Of a stretch of DNA of 64,000 nt, positions 49,446 through 60,430 are shown in pieces. Position 1 is the first letter of the stretch, and each line of letters begins with the position of its first letter. A program made the translations under genes and the position numbers. Location: positions 124,001 through 188,000 of the forward strand of contig NZ_PVUF01000002.1 in assembly GCF_003003215.1 (NCBI RefSeq). The letters are read 5' to 3'. Below the pieces are notes generated by a model. The model was not told the DNA's origin. It made no database searches and worked only from the letters and a program-made list of their open reading frames with translations. Source of the stretch: Tritonibacter scottomollicae. Its GTDB lineage: Bacteria; Pseudomonadota; Alphaproteobacteria; Rhodobacterales; Rhodobacteraceae.

Positions 49446-49717
49446 CAGCCGATGACCTTCTTCCATGTGATCAGCTCGACGGCCTCGAACAATCCGGCCT
49501 TGTTGTAGGGATCGTTCGCGGCCCAGGCCTCACCTACGGTCATGTCATCTACGTCAAGGATAATGAGGGAGCCGACCATCTCGCCAGCTTGATCGAGCAG
49601 CGGGCCCGCTTGCGCCACCACGCCGGTCTCCTCGATATAGGCGAGATGCGCCGTGCGGTTGTCGAGACGAGTTTGCAGGTGATCCGGTTTGTCGCGGGCA
49701 ATCAATGCAATGAGCAT
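49445..49717 (-). CDS. YciI family protein
   Basis: This 90-residue protein has the YciI/YCII dimeric alpha-beta fold pattern, including RTAHLAYIEETGVV with a conserved His, AGPLLD and NDPYNKAGLFEAVEL. Family members have been proposed as small enzymes or sensors; the role is unknown. It lies 1 bp downstream of gpsA. Confidence 0.87.
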   Translation of the reverse strand: MLIALIARDKPDHLQTRLDNRTAHLAYIEETGVVAQAGPLLDQAGEMVGSLIILDVDDMTVGEAWAANDPYNKAGLFEAVELITWKKVIG

Positions 49718-49718
49718 T

Positions 49719-50681
49719 TTATTCCTCTTTGAGTGGTCTTTTAAGTAATTGATCCACAGCCTCGGCGATCGTCAACCTTTGATCCAGCAAATTGGTTACC
49801 GTTTGCGTGATCGGCATCTCCAGCCCCATCTTCTGGGCAGCTTGCGCGGTGGCCCGGGCGGTGGCTGCACCTTCAACGGTGATTGCGGGATCAAATTCTT
49901 CGCCCCGCCCAAGGCTGAGCCCAAGGCGGAAATTGCGCGACTGCTCGGAGCTGCAGGTGAGCGTGAGGTCGCCGAACCCTGACAGGCCCGCAAGCGTTGC
50001 GGGTTTTGCCCCGCGTGCCAGCGCCAATCGCTGCATTTCAGCATAGCCGCGGGTCATCAGCGCGGCACGGGCGCTGTCGCCCAGCTGAGCGCCGATGACA
50101 GCACCGCAGGCGATGGCGATGACGTTCTTCAGTGCACCACCGATCTCTGCCCCCACCAGATCCGTGGTGCGGTAGAGGCGCAGGTTACTGGTCGACAGCG
50201 TGGTTTGCAGGGCTTCGCCCATGCCGTCCGGCGCGCAGGCCAAGGTCAGCGCGGTAGGTAGGCCCTGGGCGATGTCGGCGGCAAAGCTGGGGCCGGTCAG
50301 CAATGCTGCCGTGGCCTCTGGGACCGCTTCGCGCAGGACGGAGACCGGACCAAGCCCGCTGTCAAGTTCGATCCCCTTGCAGCAGGCCACCAGAGTCTTG
50401 TTGGCCAGCACTGCGCGATGTTGCATCAGAAACGCGCGCATCTTTTGCATCGGTACGGCAAGGAGCAACGTGTCATGCGCCTCAAAGCTGCTAACATCCG
50501 AGGTCACGGTCAGCCCATCGGGCAGGGGAGCGCCGGGCAAACGGCGGCTGTTTTCGCGTGCGGCTTGCATCTCTGCCGCGTGATCGGCGTCTCGGCACCA
50601 GAGCGTTGTCGGGGCCTTGCGGGACAGAGAGATGGCCAAGGCGGTGCCAAATGCCCCGGCGCCAAGAACCGCGACGCTCAT
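49719..50681 (-). CDS. gpsA: Glycerol-3-phosphate dehydrogenase [NAD(P)+]
   Basis: GpsA reduces dihydroxyacetone phosphate to sn-glycerol-3-phosphate for phospholipid synthesis. The 320-residue protein has the dinucleotide motif GAGAFG (7-12), a CCKGIE motif, an LLTGPSFA block and a [13 protein letters not shown] block with the catalytic Lys. Its start overlaps the tsaD stop by 4 bp. Confidence 0.96.
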   Translation of the reverse strand: MSVAVLGAGAFGTALAISLSRKAPTTLWCRDADHAAEMQAARENSRRLPGAPLPDGLTVTSDVSSFEAHDTLLLAVPMQKMRAFLMQHRAVLANKTLVACCKGIELDSGLGPVSVLREAVPEATAALLTGPSFAADIAQGLPTALTLACAPDGMGEALQTTLSTSNLRLYRTTDLVGAEIGGALKNVIAIACGAVIGAQLGDSARAALMTRGYAEMQRLALARGAKPATLAGLSGFGDLTLTCSSEQSRNFRLGLSLGRGEEFDPAITVEGAATARATAQAAQKMGLEMPITQTVTNLLDQRLTIAEAVDQLLKRPLKEE

Positions 50682-51775
50682 GCCTTTGCCCCTTTCTTGC
50701 CACTGCCGATGAGGGCCGGGCTGGTCTGATCCAGCGGCCAGCGGGGCCGGGCGATCAGATCCATGCCATCACGTGCCCCGTTGCGAAAGCGCTCGAGCCC
50801 CGCATAGGCGATCATCGCGGCATTGTCGGTGCAGAGCGCCAAGGGGGGCGCCATGAAATCAGTCTCTAACTCGGCACAAAGCGTCATTAGTCCCCCTCGG
50901 ATCGCAGTGTTGGCAGCAACGCCTCCGGCCACGGCCAAAGTTGGAGCAGAAGGATTTTCGGCAAGGTAGAGATCAAGCGCGCGACGGGTTTTCTTCACCA
51001 AAGTGTCGACAATGGCATCCTGAAATCCGGCGCAGAGGTCGGCGCGGTCCTGCCGGGTCAGCCCGCCTTTCTCGGCCACGATCTGATCCCGCATCCGCAT
51101 CAATGCAGTCTTCAGCCCGGAAAAGGACAGGTTGCAATCCGGGCGGTCCAGCAGCGGGCGGGGAAAGCGGAACCGTTTGGGATCTCCGTGTTCCGCCTCG
51201 GCCTGTACCGAAGGGCCCCCGGGTTGCGGCAAGCCGAGCAGACGTGCGGTCTTGTCAAAGGCTTCACCCGGGGCATCGTCAATGGTTCCGCCGAGGCGCG
51301 AAAACGCCTCTGGCCCGCGGACGATCAGGTATTGGCAATGGCCACCGGAGACCAGTAGCATCAGATAAGGATAGGCGATATTATCCGTCAGGCGCGGCGT
51401 CAGCGCATGGCCCGCAAGGTGATTGACCCCGACCAGTGGCAGGCCCTTTGCAGCGGCAATCCCCTTGGCGCACATCACGCCCGACATTACGCCACCGATC
51501 AAGCCCGGTCCGGCGGTCACGGCGATTGCGTCGAGGTCGTCCAGCGTCAATTGAGCGTTTGCCAGCGCATCACGCACGCAGCTGTCGAGCTTTTCCGCAT
51601 GGGCGCGGGCGGCGATCTCCGGCACCACGCCGCCAAAGGCGCTGTGCAGTGCGGTTTGGCCAAAGACCACCGATGACAGGATCTCTGCGCGCGCATCTGT
51701 CTTTTGGCGCACAATAGCCGCCGCAGTGTCATCGCAGCTGCTTTCCAATCCAAGTAGCGTGAGCGTTTGGGTCAT
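50678..51775 (-). CDS. tsaD: tRNA threonylcarbamoyladenosine transferase TsaD
   Basis: TsaD transfers the threonylcarbamoyl group to A37 of tRNA. From the ATG at 51775 ([16 protein letters not shown]) it has 365 residues. ESSCDD occupies 11-16, the metal-binding histidines are His119 and His123 in [10 protein letters not shown], and the nucleotide-binding segments SGGHC and [10 protein letters not shown] are present. An in-frame start at 51859 has no support. It heads the leftward gpsA-yciI-EVE operon and is divergent from hemD. Confidence 0.96.
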   Translation of the reverse strand: MTQTLTLLGLESSCDDTAAAIVRQKTDARAEILSSVVFGQTALHSAFGGVVPEIAARAHAEKLDSCVRDALANAQLTLDDLDAIAVTAGPGLIGGVMSGVMCAKGIAAAKGLPLVGVNHLAGHALTPRLTDNIAYPYLMLLVSGGHCQYLIVRGPEAFSRLGGTIDDAPGEAFDKTARLLGLPQPGGPSVQAEAEHGDPKRFRFPRPLLDRPDCNLSFSGLKTALMRMRDQIVAEKGGLTRQDRADLCAGFQDAIVDTLVKKTRRALDLYLAENPSAPTLAVAGGVAANTAIRGGLMTLCAELETDFMAPPLALCTDNAAMIAYAGLERFRNGARDGMDLIARPRWPLDQTSPALIGSGKKGAKA

Positions 51776-51849
51776 GGGCCTACCGTTGCATCCTCTGTGC
51801 TGCGGGGCTACCACCAAGAGGTGATGCAAACAATCCCGGGAGCGCGCAG

Positions 51850-52587
51850 GTGAAGACAAACGGGCCGGCCCTGTTGATGACGCGACCGCGCGACGCGGCT
51901 CAGCGGTTTCTTGATCTTCTGCCTGCGGATCTGTTGTTGGATCTGCGCGTTATACATTCCCCACTGATGGAAATCACCGCATTGCCGTCGACGTTGAAAC
52001 TTGACGATACGACAGCGGTTGTTTTCACCTCCGGTGCGGGCGTGCGCGTGGCGTCAGAGCGCGTGGCCGAGCGTCAAGTCGCCTATTGTGTGGGTCAGCG
52101 CACGACAGAAGCTGCATTATCAGCTGGTTGGGATGCGCGTTTTTGCGGAGAAACCGCGGATGCACTGGTTGCGAGTTTGCTTGCAGCCCGGCCGTCAGGA
52201 ACCCTGTTGCATCTGCACGGAGAATACACCCGTGGGGCCGTGGCAGACCGTTTGGCAGAGGGTGGGCTCTCTTGCAGAGGGCAGGTGATCTATCGTCAGG
52301 ATCTGCAACCTCTCAGCGCCGAGGCAGAACAGGCACTGGGGGCGCAAATCCCCCTGATCGTACCGCTTTTCTCACCACGTACCGCCGCACATTTTGCAAG
52401 CTTATGTCCGAAAACCGCGCATTTAACACTGATTGCGATGAGTGACGCTGTGGCGCAGGCCATGCCGCGCTTGCAAAGTGGTGCGCTAAAAGTAAGTAAA
52501 GCACCTACGGCTGAAGCAATGGCGGATTTGCTGCGCGATGTCGCACAGTCGGTGCTTTGGGTTGAGACAGACGCACCCAAGGAATAG
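51850..52587 (+). CDS. hemD: Uroporphyrinogen-III synthase
   Basis: HemD cyclises hydroxymethylbilane to uroporphyrinogen III. This 245-residue protein starts at a GTG (51850) with gggag just upstream; it contains [13 protein letters not shown] near the start, [11 protein letters not shown], and a [12 protein letters not shown] segment, all matching the low-conservation HemD family. hemC is not in the window. mic60 follows 51 bp later, giving the alphaproteobacterial hemD-mic60-hemY order. Confidence 0.88.
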   Translation: MKTNGPALLMTRPRDAAQRFLDLLPADLLLDLRVIHSPLMEITALPSTLKLDDTTAVVFTSGAGVRVASERVAERQVAYCVGQRTTEAALSAGWDARFCGETADALVASLLAARPSGTLLHLHGEYTRGAVADRLAEGGLSCRGQVIYRQDLQPLSAEAEQALGAQIPLIVPLFSPRTAAHFASLCPKTAHLTLIAMSDAVAQAMPRLQSGALKVSKAPTAEAMADLLRDVAQSVLWVETDAPKE

Positions 52588-52638
52588 GGTCGGTGCGTAT
52601 CGTATTGAGCATGTTTGGGGAATCGGGGGGAGGCCACT

Positions 52639-54012
<1,374 letters not shown>

Positions 54013-54022
54013 GGACGTCGCC

Positions 54023-55528
54023 ATGCTCTGGTCATTGTTGAAGATTCTCGTATTCGTCGCGATCGTTGCGCTGCTGGCCTTCGGCGCGGGCGTTCTTTTG
54101 GAAACTGCCGGTGGCGTACAAATTACCCTTGCCGGGACTGAGTATACGCTCGGCGCGCTGCAATCCGTCATTGCGCTGTTGGTGCTGATGGTTCTGACGT
54201 GGCTGTTCTTCAAGCTGCTGTCTCTCTTGCTGGCCACGTTGCGGTTTCTGAACGGTGATGAAACCTCGCTGTCACGATTCTTCGACAAGGGACGCGAACG
54301 GCGCGGGTATCAAGCGCTGGCTGACAGCTTGATGGCGCTGGCCGTTGGCGAAGGGCGCGCTGCATTGTCCAAGGCTGAGCGGGCCGAACGTTATCTGCAG
54401 GATCCCGCATTGACCAACCTTGTGGTAGCGCAGGCCGCGGAATTGGCCGGAGATACGCGCAAGGCGTCTGAGGCCTACAAACGCTTGTTGTCCGATCAAT
54501 CCACCCGCTTTGTGGGGGTGCGTGGGATCATGAAACAGAAACTGTCCGAGGGCGATACAGAGACGGCCCGGCAATTGGCAGAAAAGGCGCTCGCCTTGCG
54601 GCCGAAGCATGAAGAAGTGCAAGACACGCTGTTGAAACTGCAAGCTCAGGCCGAGGATTGGGCGGGTGCACGTCAAACCCTCGCCACCAAGCTCAAGACC
54701 GGAACTCTGCCGCGCGAAGTGTTCAAGCGCCGCGATGCAGTGTTGGCGTTGTCGTCGTCCAAGGCATTGTTGGCTGAAGAGGCGACGCCGGAGCAGCAGG
54801 AGCAGGCGATCGAGGCCAACCGCCTGTCGCCAGATCTCGTGCCCGCCGCCGCGTTGGCCGCACGTAGCTACATCGCCAAGGGCAAGCCGCGCTATGCAGT
54901 GCGTATTCTCAAGAAGGCCTGGGAGGCACAGCCCCATCCGGATCTTGCCCATGCCTTTGCCGAAATTGCGCCTGATGAGACGGCACAGGAGCGCGTGAAA
55001 CGCTTCGAACAGCTTCTGCGCCTGAAGCCCGACCACGACGAAACCCGGCTGGTGAAGGCGGAACTGTTGATTGTGGCCGAGGACTTTCCCGAGGCGCGTC
55101 GGGCATTGGGCGATCTGGTGGATCGCGCCCCGGATGCCCGTGCTCTGACGTTGATGGCGGCGATCGAGAAAGGGGAAGGTGGCCCGGATGTGATGGTGCA
55201 AGGGTGGCTTACCAAAGCGCTGTCAGCGCCACGCGGCCCGCAATGGGTCTGTGAGAGCTGTAATCATATCCACGCTGAATGGGCGCCTACCTGCGAAAAC
55301 TGTGCCAGCTTTGATACGCTGACCTGGATACGACCCGATGCGCATGAATACAGCTCCGCGACCGGCGCTGCCATGCTGCCACTCCTGTCAGCGCGACAGG
55401 AACACACCACCGGTGCGCTGGCCATCGTCGATCCGGACCTTTTGGACGTTACGAACGGGACAGCTGACGTGGGGTCTGAAAACCCGACCAAGGATGATCC
55501 GGACAACCCTGATAAGTTGCCCAAGTAA
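54023..55528 (+). CDS. HemY-like membrane TPR protein with C-terminal zinc ribbon
   Basis: This 501-residue protein has two N-terminal membrane segments (about residues 4-30 and 48-75), a HemY_N-type region and TPR-like helical repeats to about residue 390. A zinc-ribbon-like motif follows, with CxxC at 410/413 and CxxC at 424/427. Proteins of this sort follow mic60 in alphaproteobacteria and resemble the HemY of E. coli hem operons (not the protoporphyrinogen oxidase). Their role in heme or membrane organisation is not settled. It starts 10 bp after mic60. Confidence 0.82.
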   Translation: MLWSLLKILVFVAIVALLAFGAGVLLETAGGVQITLAGTEYTLGALQSVIALLVLMVLTWLFFKLLSLLLATLRFLNGDETSLSRFFDKGRERRGYQALADSLMALAVGEGRAALSKAERAERYLQDPALTNLVVAQAAELAGDTRKASEAYKRLLSDQSTRFVGVRGIMKQKLSEGDTETARQLAEKALALRPKHEEVQDTLLKLQAQAEDWAGARQTLATKLKTGTLPREVFKRRDAVLALSSSKALLAEEATPEQQEQAIEANRLSPDLVPAAALAARSYIAKGKPRYAVRILKKAWEAQPHPDLAHAFAEIAPDETAQERVKRFEQLLRLKPDHDETRLVKAELLIVAEDFPEARRALGDLVDRAPDARALTLMAAIEKGEGGPDVMVQGWLTKALSAPRGPQWVCESCNHIHAEWAPTCENCASFDTLTWIRPDAHEYSSATGAAMLPLLSARQEHTTGALAIVDPDLLDVTNGTADVGSENPTKDDPDNPDKLPK

Positions 55529-55538
55529 AGCGTTTTCA

Positions 55539-55568
55539 GGCCGCGCGCGACGACCACTGCGCGCGGCC
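55539..55568. terminator. GC-rich hairpin after the HemY-like gene
   Basis: A perfect 10-bp stem, ggccgcgcgc with gcgcgcggcc, has a 10-base loop. No T-tract follows, so it is a weak intrinsic terminator at best. Confidence 0.5.
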
Positions 55569-55805
55569 GATCAATACATTCGGCAAAGCGTCTGAGCTGG
55601 CTGGCACCAAATACGTGTTGTCTAATGCCAGCCAGACGCAAAGAGCTTTGCAAAGTTGGAGTTTCAAGGCTCTCGCTCAGTCCGGCAGGGCAAAGCTGCG
55701 CCGAATGCCACTGGTCAAGACAGTAAAGGCTGTTAGGTGACCAAAGGTTTGCCAACCAGAGACAAACCAACCCAACCTTTCAGTCCAATACTGCCTCGTT
55801 TTGTC

Positions 55806-56570
55806 TTACTTCCAATCTTCCAAGCCGTATTTGGCAAGGATTGAGGCAAGGCGTCCATCTGCTCGCATTTCGGAAACTGCGGTCTCCAAATGGGCTGCCA
55901 AAGAAACAGAAATCTCCAACTCGGGAGAGAACGCCGCATAGAGTGAAGAGGGCTCATCTACTGAGATCAGCTCGAATTCGTCCTGAAGGCCAAGGCTCGC
56001 GATCGTGTATCGCAATACCGCTGCGTCATCAGGGACCATATCTACGCGACCTGAAGCCAGCTTTCGCAGATTGCTTTCCAACGGCGTTTCACCGCCAACC
56101 AGTTGAACTATGGTATTGTCCGCCGTGTGTTCCTCGATATAGGCCGTGATAATGCCGCCATATTCATACCCACGGATGGCGCCAATGGTACGCCCGCGAA
56201 AAGGGGTGTCCGACGTCATATCCACAGCTTCACCTTTGCGCACTGCAATGGCCAAATCCCAAACGCCAAGCGCTGGACTAAGGCGGAAGCCCGGCACCTC
56301 TTCTTCCGATGCGCCGACGACACCGGTGATCTGACCAGTCTTCGCCATTGCAATGCTGCGAACCCAGTTCATGTTCTGATAGTCAATACTGTGGCCGTGG
56401 GGCTCGAGCGCGGCTTCCAGAAGTTCGATCATATAACCCGGTTTGTCAGATCCAGGCTCACAATTGTAAGGGCACCAAGTATCAGCACGAATTGAAACAG
56501 ACTCCGCGACCGCCGCTGCAGCCATTGAAAGGCCACATAGAAATGTTACAAGCTTCAGGCCGGTTTTCAT
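55806..56570 (-). CDS. Periplasmic amino-acid-type substrate-binding protein (family 3), solitary
   Basis: This 254-residue protein has a signal peptide (about residues 1-22, cleavage after AVAE or nearby) and a bacterial SBP family 3 layout with a C-terminal lobe ending ILAKYGLEDWK. It resembles polar amino acid binding proteins; the ligand is unknown. An early CPYNC (about residues 33-37) may form a disulfide. No permease or ATPase gene is adjacent, so it might serve a sensor or a transporter encoded elsewhere. Confidence 0.8.
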   Translation of the reverse strand: MKTGLKLVTFLCGLSMAAAAVAESVSIRADTWCPYNCEPGSDKPGYMIELLEAALEPHGHSIDYQNMNWVRSIAMAKTGQITGVVGASEEEVPGFRLSPALGVWDLAIAVRKGEAVDMTSDTPFRGRTIGAIRGYEYGGIITAYIEEHTADNTIVQLVGGETPLESNLRKLASGRVDMVPDDAAVLRYTIASLGLQDEFELISVDEPSSLYAAFSPELEISVSLAAHLETAVSEMRADGRLASILAKYGLEDWK

Positions 56571-56782
56571 CTTGAACTCCTATTGTTTGCCAATCGGCAT
56601 CCCGATTTAGTTAACGCCTTTCTACCTCAGTCGCCCTAACGGCGGGTAAAGGCTAAATTTCGGTGCTCGAAGGGTATATCTACGGACTGCGCTCAGGGGA
56701 GGGCGGGTCAATTCGTTTGTCAGGCACCAATGCACGGGGGGGATCGTTGCGTGTTAGGGCTGCCTCTGGGACGTGAACCAGT
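56571..56782. other. Intergenic stretch upstream of the binding-protein gene
   Basis: About 210 bp without a gene; with the pseudogene beside it, it makes a gap of 842 bp with no intact coding sequence. Nothing beyond a likely promoter for the binding protein is seen. Confidence 0.4.
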
Positions 56783-57180
56783 TCAGCCTTTGTATCGCTT
56801 CCGGTGCTCACGCCCCGGCGGGTCGACGAGCATCAACCGGGCGGTCTGCGCCATGACGATCGGCACCAGAAACCGGCCGACCAGCTTGAGACCGGGGTCG
56901 CTTCAGGACATCAACCCGCCTGCCGAGTTGATGTTGCCTCTGTCGATGAGCACCCGATCTGTGTCCAGCGCCACATCGGGAAACCGCTCGCGAAAATGTT
57001 CGGCATAGATTCAGTGCGTGGTGGCTGCGCCCGCTCAACAGGCCCGTCTCGGCCAACAAGAAGGCACCGCCACAGACGGAGGCCAGCACCGTCCCCTTGC
57101 CATGACGTTCTCGCAGCCAGCCTGCCAGTGGCACTGCGACTTCAGGCTTGATCGCGCCAATGGCGAAAGCCATGTGGGCG
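56783..57180 (-). pseudogene. Decayed GlxA-family (GATase1-like/AraC) regulator
   Basis: On the minus strand the sequence reads [20 protein letters not shown] and then [10 protein letters not shown], the conserved core of GlxA-type regulators. It then shifts frame: the next part continues in another frame as [21 protein letters not shown], with TGA where the family has Trp. A second TGA follows GGLM, again where Trp is usual, before [14 protein letters not shown] and [12 protein letters not shown]. The N-terminus is not recognisable and the AraC helix-turn-helix end is missing. Relatives such as GbdR and CdhR control betaine and carnitine catabolism; this copy stands divergent from an mttB-type gene. 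Confidence 0.75.
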
Positions 57181-57412
57181 CAGGCCAGCTTGAGGTCGAG
57201 ACATTCGAGACCCAGAAAGGCGAAAAAGATCTCTAGCCGTGCAATCGCGGTGATCGACCTACAGGAGCGCACCAAGGGGGCATTTTTGAACACCGATAGG
57301 GGGGCAAGAATGGGTGCCGAGCAGCAGAGGTCGTTTACTGCAAACATATATCGGAATTCTACAGGCGCATCGGGAATGGGGTTGAAAGACTGACGTCAAA
57401 GGAGACGCCAAC

Positions 57413-58969
57413 ATGACCGAAACCCTGCCCCGCTCCCGTAGCCGCTCTGGTGGCCGTTCCGCCCGCCGCAGCCTGCGCACCGCAAGCGATTTCACCATGC
57501 TGCCGGGGCTGACCCGCGCCATTCCATGGTGCGAGGTGATGGATGGCGCGCAGGTCGAAAAGATCGACGCGGCGTCGATGGACATCCTCGAAAACGTTGG
57601 CGTGCAGTTTCGAGACGACATTGCGTTGGCCGATTGGAAACGGGTCGGTGCCAAGGTCGAAGGCGAGATGGTTTACCTTGATCGGGGTCTCGTGCGCGAG
57701 TTGATCGCCTCAATCCCGTCGGAGTTCACCTACCACGCCCGCAACCCGGCCAATAACCTGCGTCTTGGCGGCAAGCATTCGGTCTTTGTTCCCATGACTG
57801 GCGCGCCCTTCCTGCGCGACCTCGAAGATGTGCGCCGCAACCCGACGCTCGACGATCTGGCGATGTTCCACAAGCTCAGCCACATGCTGCCCGGGTTGCA
57901 TTCCTCGGCGCATCACATCGTGGAACCCTATGATCATCCGATCAGTCAGCGGCACCTCCAGATCACCTATTCGTCGATGAAGCACTCCGACAAGATGTTC
58001 ATGGGCATGACCACCAGCCCGAAGAACGCCGAAGACGTGATGGAGATGTGCGCGATCCTCTTTGGCGAGGACTTCCTGGAAGAGCACCCGGTCACCACCG
58101 GCAATTGCAACGGCAATTCGCCATTGGTGTGGGATGAAACCATGCTGGGCGCAATGCGGGCCTTCTGCAAGCGCAAGCAGCCGGTGCTGTGTTCGCCCTT
58201 CGTGCTGGGCGGCGCCAATACGCCCGCCTCGGTCCCCGCGGCTGTGGCGCAGCTCAACGCCGAAGCGCTTTCGGCGCTGGCCTATACGCAGGTGATCCGC
58301 AAAGGCGCGCCCGCGATCTATGGGCATTACCTGTCGACCGTCAGCATGAAGTCCGGCGCGCCGATGGCGGGCACACCGGAAATCTCGCTGATGAACTTCA
58401 TGATCGGCCAGATGGCGCGCTACTACGGGGTGCCGTGGCGAACCTCAAACACGCTCGGCGGCGCTAAGACCTTTGACGCGCAGGCCGGTTATGAGAGCGC
58501 CACGACCCTCTCGGCGGTGCTGCATTCGGGCGCCAACTACATCTGGCACTCTGCGGGCTGGAACGAGGCGGGGATGCATTGCTCGGTGGCGAAATTCATC
58601 GTCGATGCGGAGCAATGCGCCATGGGGCACCGCATGGCGTCGGGGCCGCGCTGGGATGATTTCGATCAGGCGGTTGCAGCGGTGCCGGATGTCGGCCCCG
58701 GCGGTCACTACCTCGGCCATCCGCACACGCAGGAGAATTTCCAAAGCGCCTTCTTCATGCCGGAGATGTTCGACAACAACTCAATCGAGCAATGGCAGGC
58801 AGAGGGCGGTGTTGAGATCACTGAACGGGCGCTCACCCGCGCCAAAAAACTGCTGTCGGAATATCAGGAACCCAAACTCGATGAGGCCAAGAACGAGGAG
58901 CTCCTCGCTTATATCGCGCGACGCGAGCGGGAGATCCCGGCGGCCGACGAATTGAACCAGACGTACTAA
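57413..58969 (+). CDS. Trimethylamine methyltransferase (MttB) family protein, non-pyrrolysine
   Basis: This 518-residue protein belongs to the MttB superfamily (COG5598). Family members move a methyl group from a quaternary or tertiary amine to a corrinoid protein. There is no in-frame TAG, so it is of the non-pyrrolysine type, like glycine betaine or carnitine demethylases. A strong RBS (aaggag) precedes the ATG at 57413. No corrinoid protein or its reactivase is in the window. It faces a FAD oxidase operon that ends just downstream. The substrate is unknown; a quaternary amine is inferred from family and context. Confidence 0.82.
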   Translation: MTETLPRSRSRSGGRSARRSLRTASDFTMLPGLTRAIPWCEVMDGAQVEKIDAASMDILENVGVQFRDDIALADWKRVGAKVEGEMVYLDRGLVRELIASIPSEFTYHARNPANNLRLGGKHSVFVPMTGAPFLRDLEDVRRNPTLDDLAMFHKLSHMLPGLHSSAHHIVEPYDHPISQRHLQITYSSMKHSDKMFMGMTTSPKNAEDVMEMCAILFGEDFLEEHPVTTGNCNGNSPLVWDETMLGAMRAFCKRKQPVLCSPFVLGGANTPASVPAAVAQLNAEALSALAYTQVIRKGAPAIYGHYLSTVSMKSGAPMAGTPEISLMNFMIGQMARYYGVPWRTSNTLGGAKTFDAQAGYESATTLSAVLHSGANYIWHSAGWNEAGMHCSVAKFIVDAEQCAMGHRMASGPRWDDFDQAVAAVPDVGPGGHYLGHPHTQENFQSAFFMPEMFDNNSIEQWQAEGGVEITERALTRAKKLLSEYQEPKLDEAKNEELLAYIARREREIPAADELNQTY

Positions 58970-58990
58970 CTCCTCTCTCCGGAGTACCTT

Positions 58991-59024
58991 GCCCGCCCTT
59001 TGACACAAGGGGCGGGCTTTTTTG
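58991..59024 (+). terminator. Terminator after mttB-type gene
   Basis: An 8-bp stem, gcccgccc with gggcgggc, is followed by a run of six T. Confidence 0.9.
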
Positions 59025-59034
59025 CGTCTGTCAG

Positions 59035-59066
59035 CAAAAAAGAGCGGCCGCAGTGCGACCGCTCGA
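59035..59066 (-). terminator. Terminator after the FAD oxidoreductase operon
   Basis: On the minus strand gagcgg/ccgctc form a stem followed by a T-run (complement of the A-run at 59036-59041). It lies back to back with the mttB terminator. Confidence 0.75.
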
Positions 59067-59089
59067 AGCGAGGTAACAAGACGAGGAGG

Positions 59090-60430
59090 TCATTCCGCGC
59101 GGGCGCGCCATTCCTTCCAGCGCAGCACCGCATTTGCGCCGATCTGCTGGAATGGCTGCGGTGGCAGCAGCTTCGGGCGTGCCTCGGCGCTGAAATGGTG
59201 TGAGATTTCGCTGCTCTCACCCGCCGCCAGTTCCGCCGCTGCAATACCGGTGAGGGTGCCGCGTGCCGTGCCAAGCCCATTCTGCACACAGCCAGAAAAC
59301 ACGCCCTCCTCCAGCTGCCGTGTCACGCTTACTCCGTTGAGACTGAGGCAGAGGTGCCCTGCCCAGGCATGCTGCATTTTCATACCCGCAAGCTGTGGAA
59401 AACGCTGATCAAATTTGCGCTGCATCACCCGCGCGGCACGGGTCAACTCTCGCGCAGAGGGACGTGTGTTGGGCAACAGGGTGGCGCATGTGCGGGTCAC
59501 GATGCGGTTGCCGCCCTGCCCGCTGTCGATCCGGCGCATGGTGGTTCCCATCGGGTCCGAAGGCGTGATGCCCCAGCGTGACTCTCCCCCCAGCCGCGCA
59601 AGCGCATCGGCGTCCAGCTCCGGCGTCATCACCGCATAGAGGAAAAGCTGCATCAGCCGTCCCTTCTCAAAGCCAAAACTCTCCAGATGGCCATTCACCG
59701 TCAGGATCACACGCGGCGTGGTCACTTGCGCGACCTTGGTCTTGACCACCCAGTCGGACCCATTGCGGACAAACCCGGTTACGGGTGAGTTTTCGCAAAC
59801 CCGCACGCCTGCCCGCTGTAAGCCTGCCGCCAAGCCGCGAATATAGCCTGCGGGCTGCAACATCACCGTGCCCGCCGTATAAAGCCCGCTGATGTAGTGC
59901 GCAGAGCCGGTCAACTCCTGCATCGCTTGCGCATCCAGTATCTCGTTGGCCTCGCCGAGCGAAGCAAGATGTGCCGCATAGCTCTCGTTGTGACGCGCAG
60001 CCTCCGGGCTGGCCGCACCATTTACCTTGCCCGCGCGGTCAAAATAGTCTGGGTTGATCTGATATTCATCCACCGCGCCCCCGGCAAAGGCGATGGCCTG
60101 CCGGTTAAGGTCGATCATCTTGCGATCATCGCCAGCGCCTGCGTAGTCATCAGATGCCAGATCGTGCGGCAGGTCGATCATAAAGCCAGAGTTGCGCCCG
60201 GCAGACCCTTCGGCCAGCCGCCCCGCCTCCAGCACCACCACACGGGCGGCGGGGTGCAGCTGTGTCAGCCTGCGCGCGGCGGAAAGCCCTGCAAACCCTG
60301 CCCCCACCACGACAAAATCTGCCGTGGTGTCCTCGTTCAGCAGCTGAGGGACCGCCTGCGGGCCGAGGATACTGTTCCAAGCTGCCGGCCCCTCATGGAC
60401 CGGCAGTCGTTTGGCCGCATAGGCCGTCAA
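59090..60430 (-). CDS. FAD-dependent amine oxidoreductase (DAO family, PuuB/OrdL-like)
   Basis: This 446-residue protein has the FAD-binding GAGFAG at 43-48 and the GSAGRNSGFMID motif of the PuuB/OrdL group. A C-terminal DAO-fold block (AWAGHLCLSLNGV) follows. These enzymes oxidise secondary or primary amines, giving an aldehyde or keto acid plus amine. Its start overlaps the aldehyde dehydrogenase stop by 4 bp, suggesting that one takes the product of the other. The substrate is not evident. Confidence 0.85.
   Translation of the reverse strand: MTAYAAKRLPVHEGPAAWNSILGPQAVPQLLNEDTTADFVVVGAGFAGLSAARRLTQLHPAARVVVLEAGRLAEGSAGRNSGFMIDLPHDLASDDYAGAGDDRKMIDLNRQAIAFAGGAVDEYQINPDYFDRAGKVNGAASPEAARHNESYAAHLASLGEANEILDAQAMQELTGSAHYISGLYTAGTVMLQPAGYIRGLAAGLQRAGVRVCENSPVTGFVRNGSDWVVKTKVAQVTTPRVILTVNGHLESFGFEKGRLMQLFLYAVMTPELDADALARLGGESRWGITPSDPMGTTMRRIDSGQGGNRIVTRTCATLLPNTRPSARELTRAARVMQRKFDQRFPQLAGMKMQHAWAGHLCLSLNGVSVTRQLEEGVFSGCVQNGLGTARGTLTGIAAAELAAGESSEISHHFSAEARPKLLPPQPFQQIGANAVLRWKEWRARAE

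Noticed and set aside
56930-57030. UGA recoding (selenocysteine or Trp) in the GlxA-like remnant
   Set aside because: A frameshift is also needed and both ends are missing, so decay is the simpler reading.
57413-58969. Pyrrolysine-containing MttB
   Set aside because: The frame is open without an internal TAG and no pyl genes are seen, so it is the non-pyrrolysine type.
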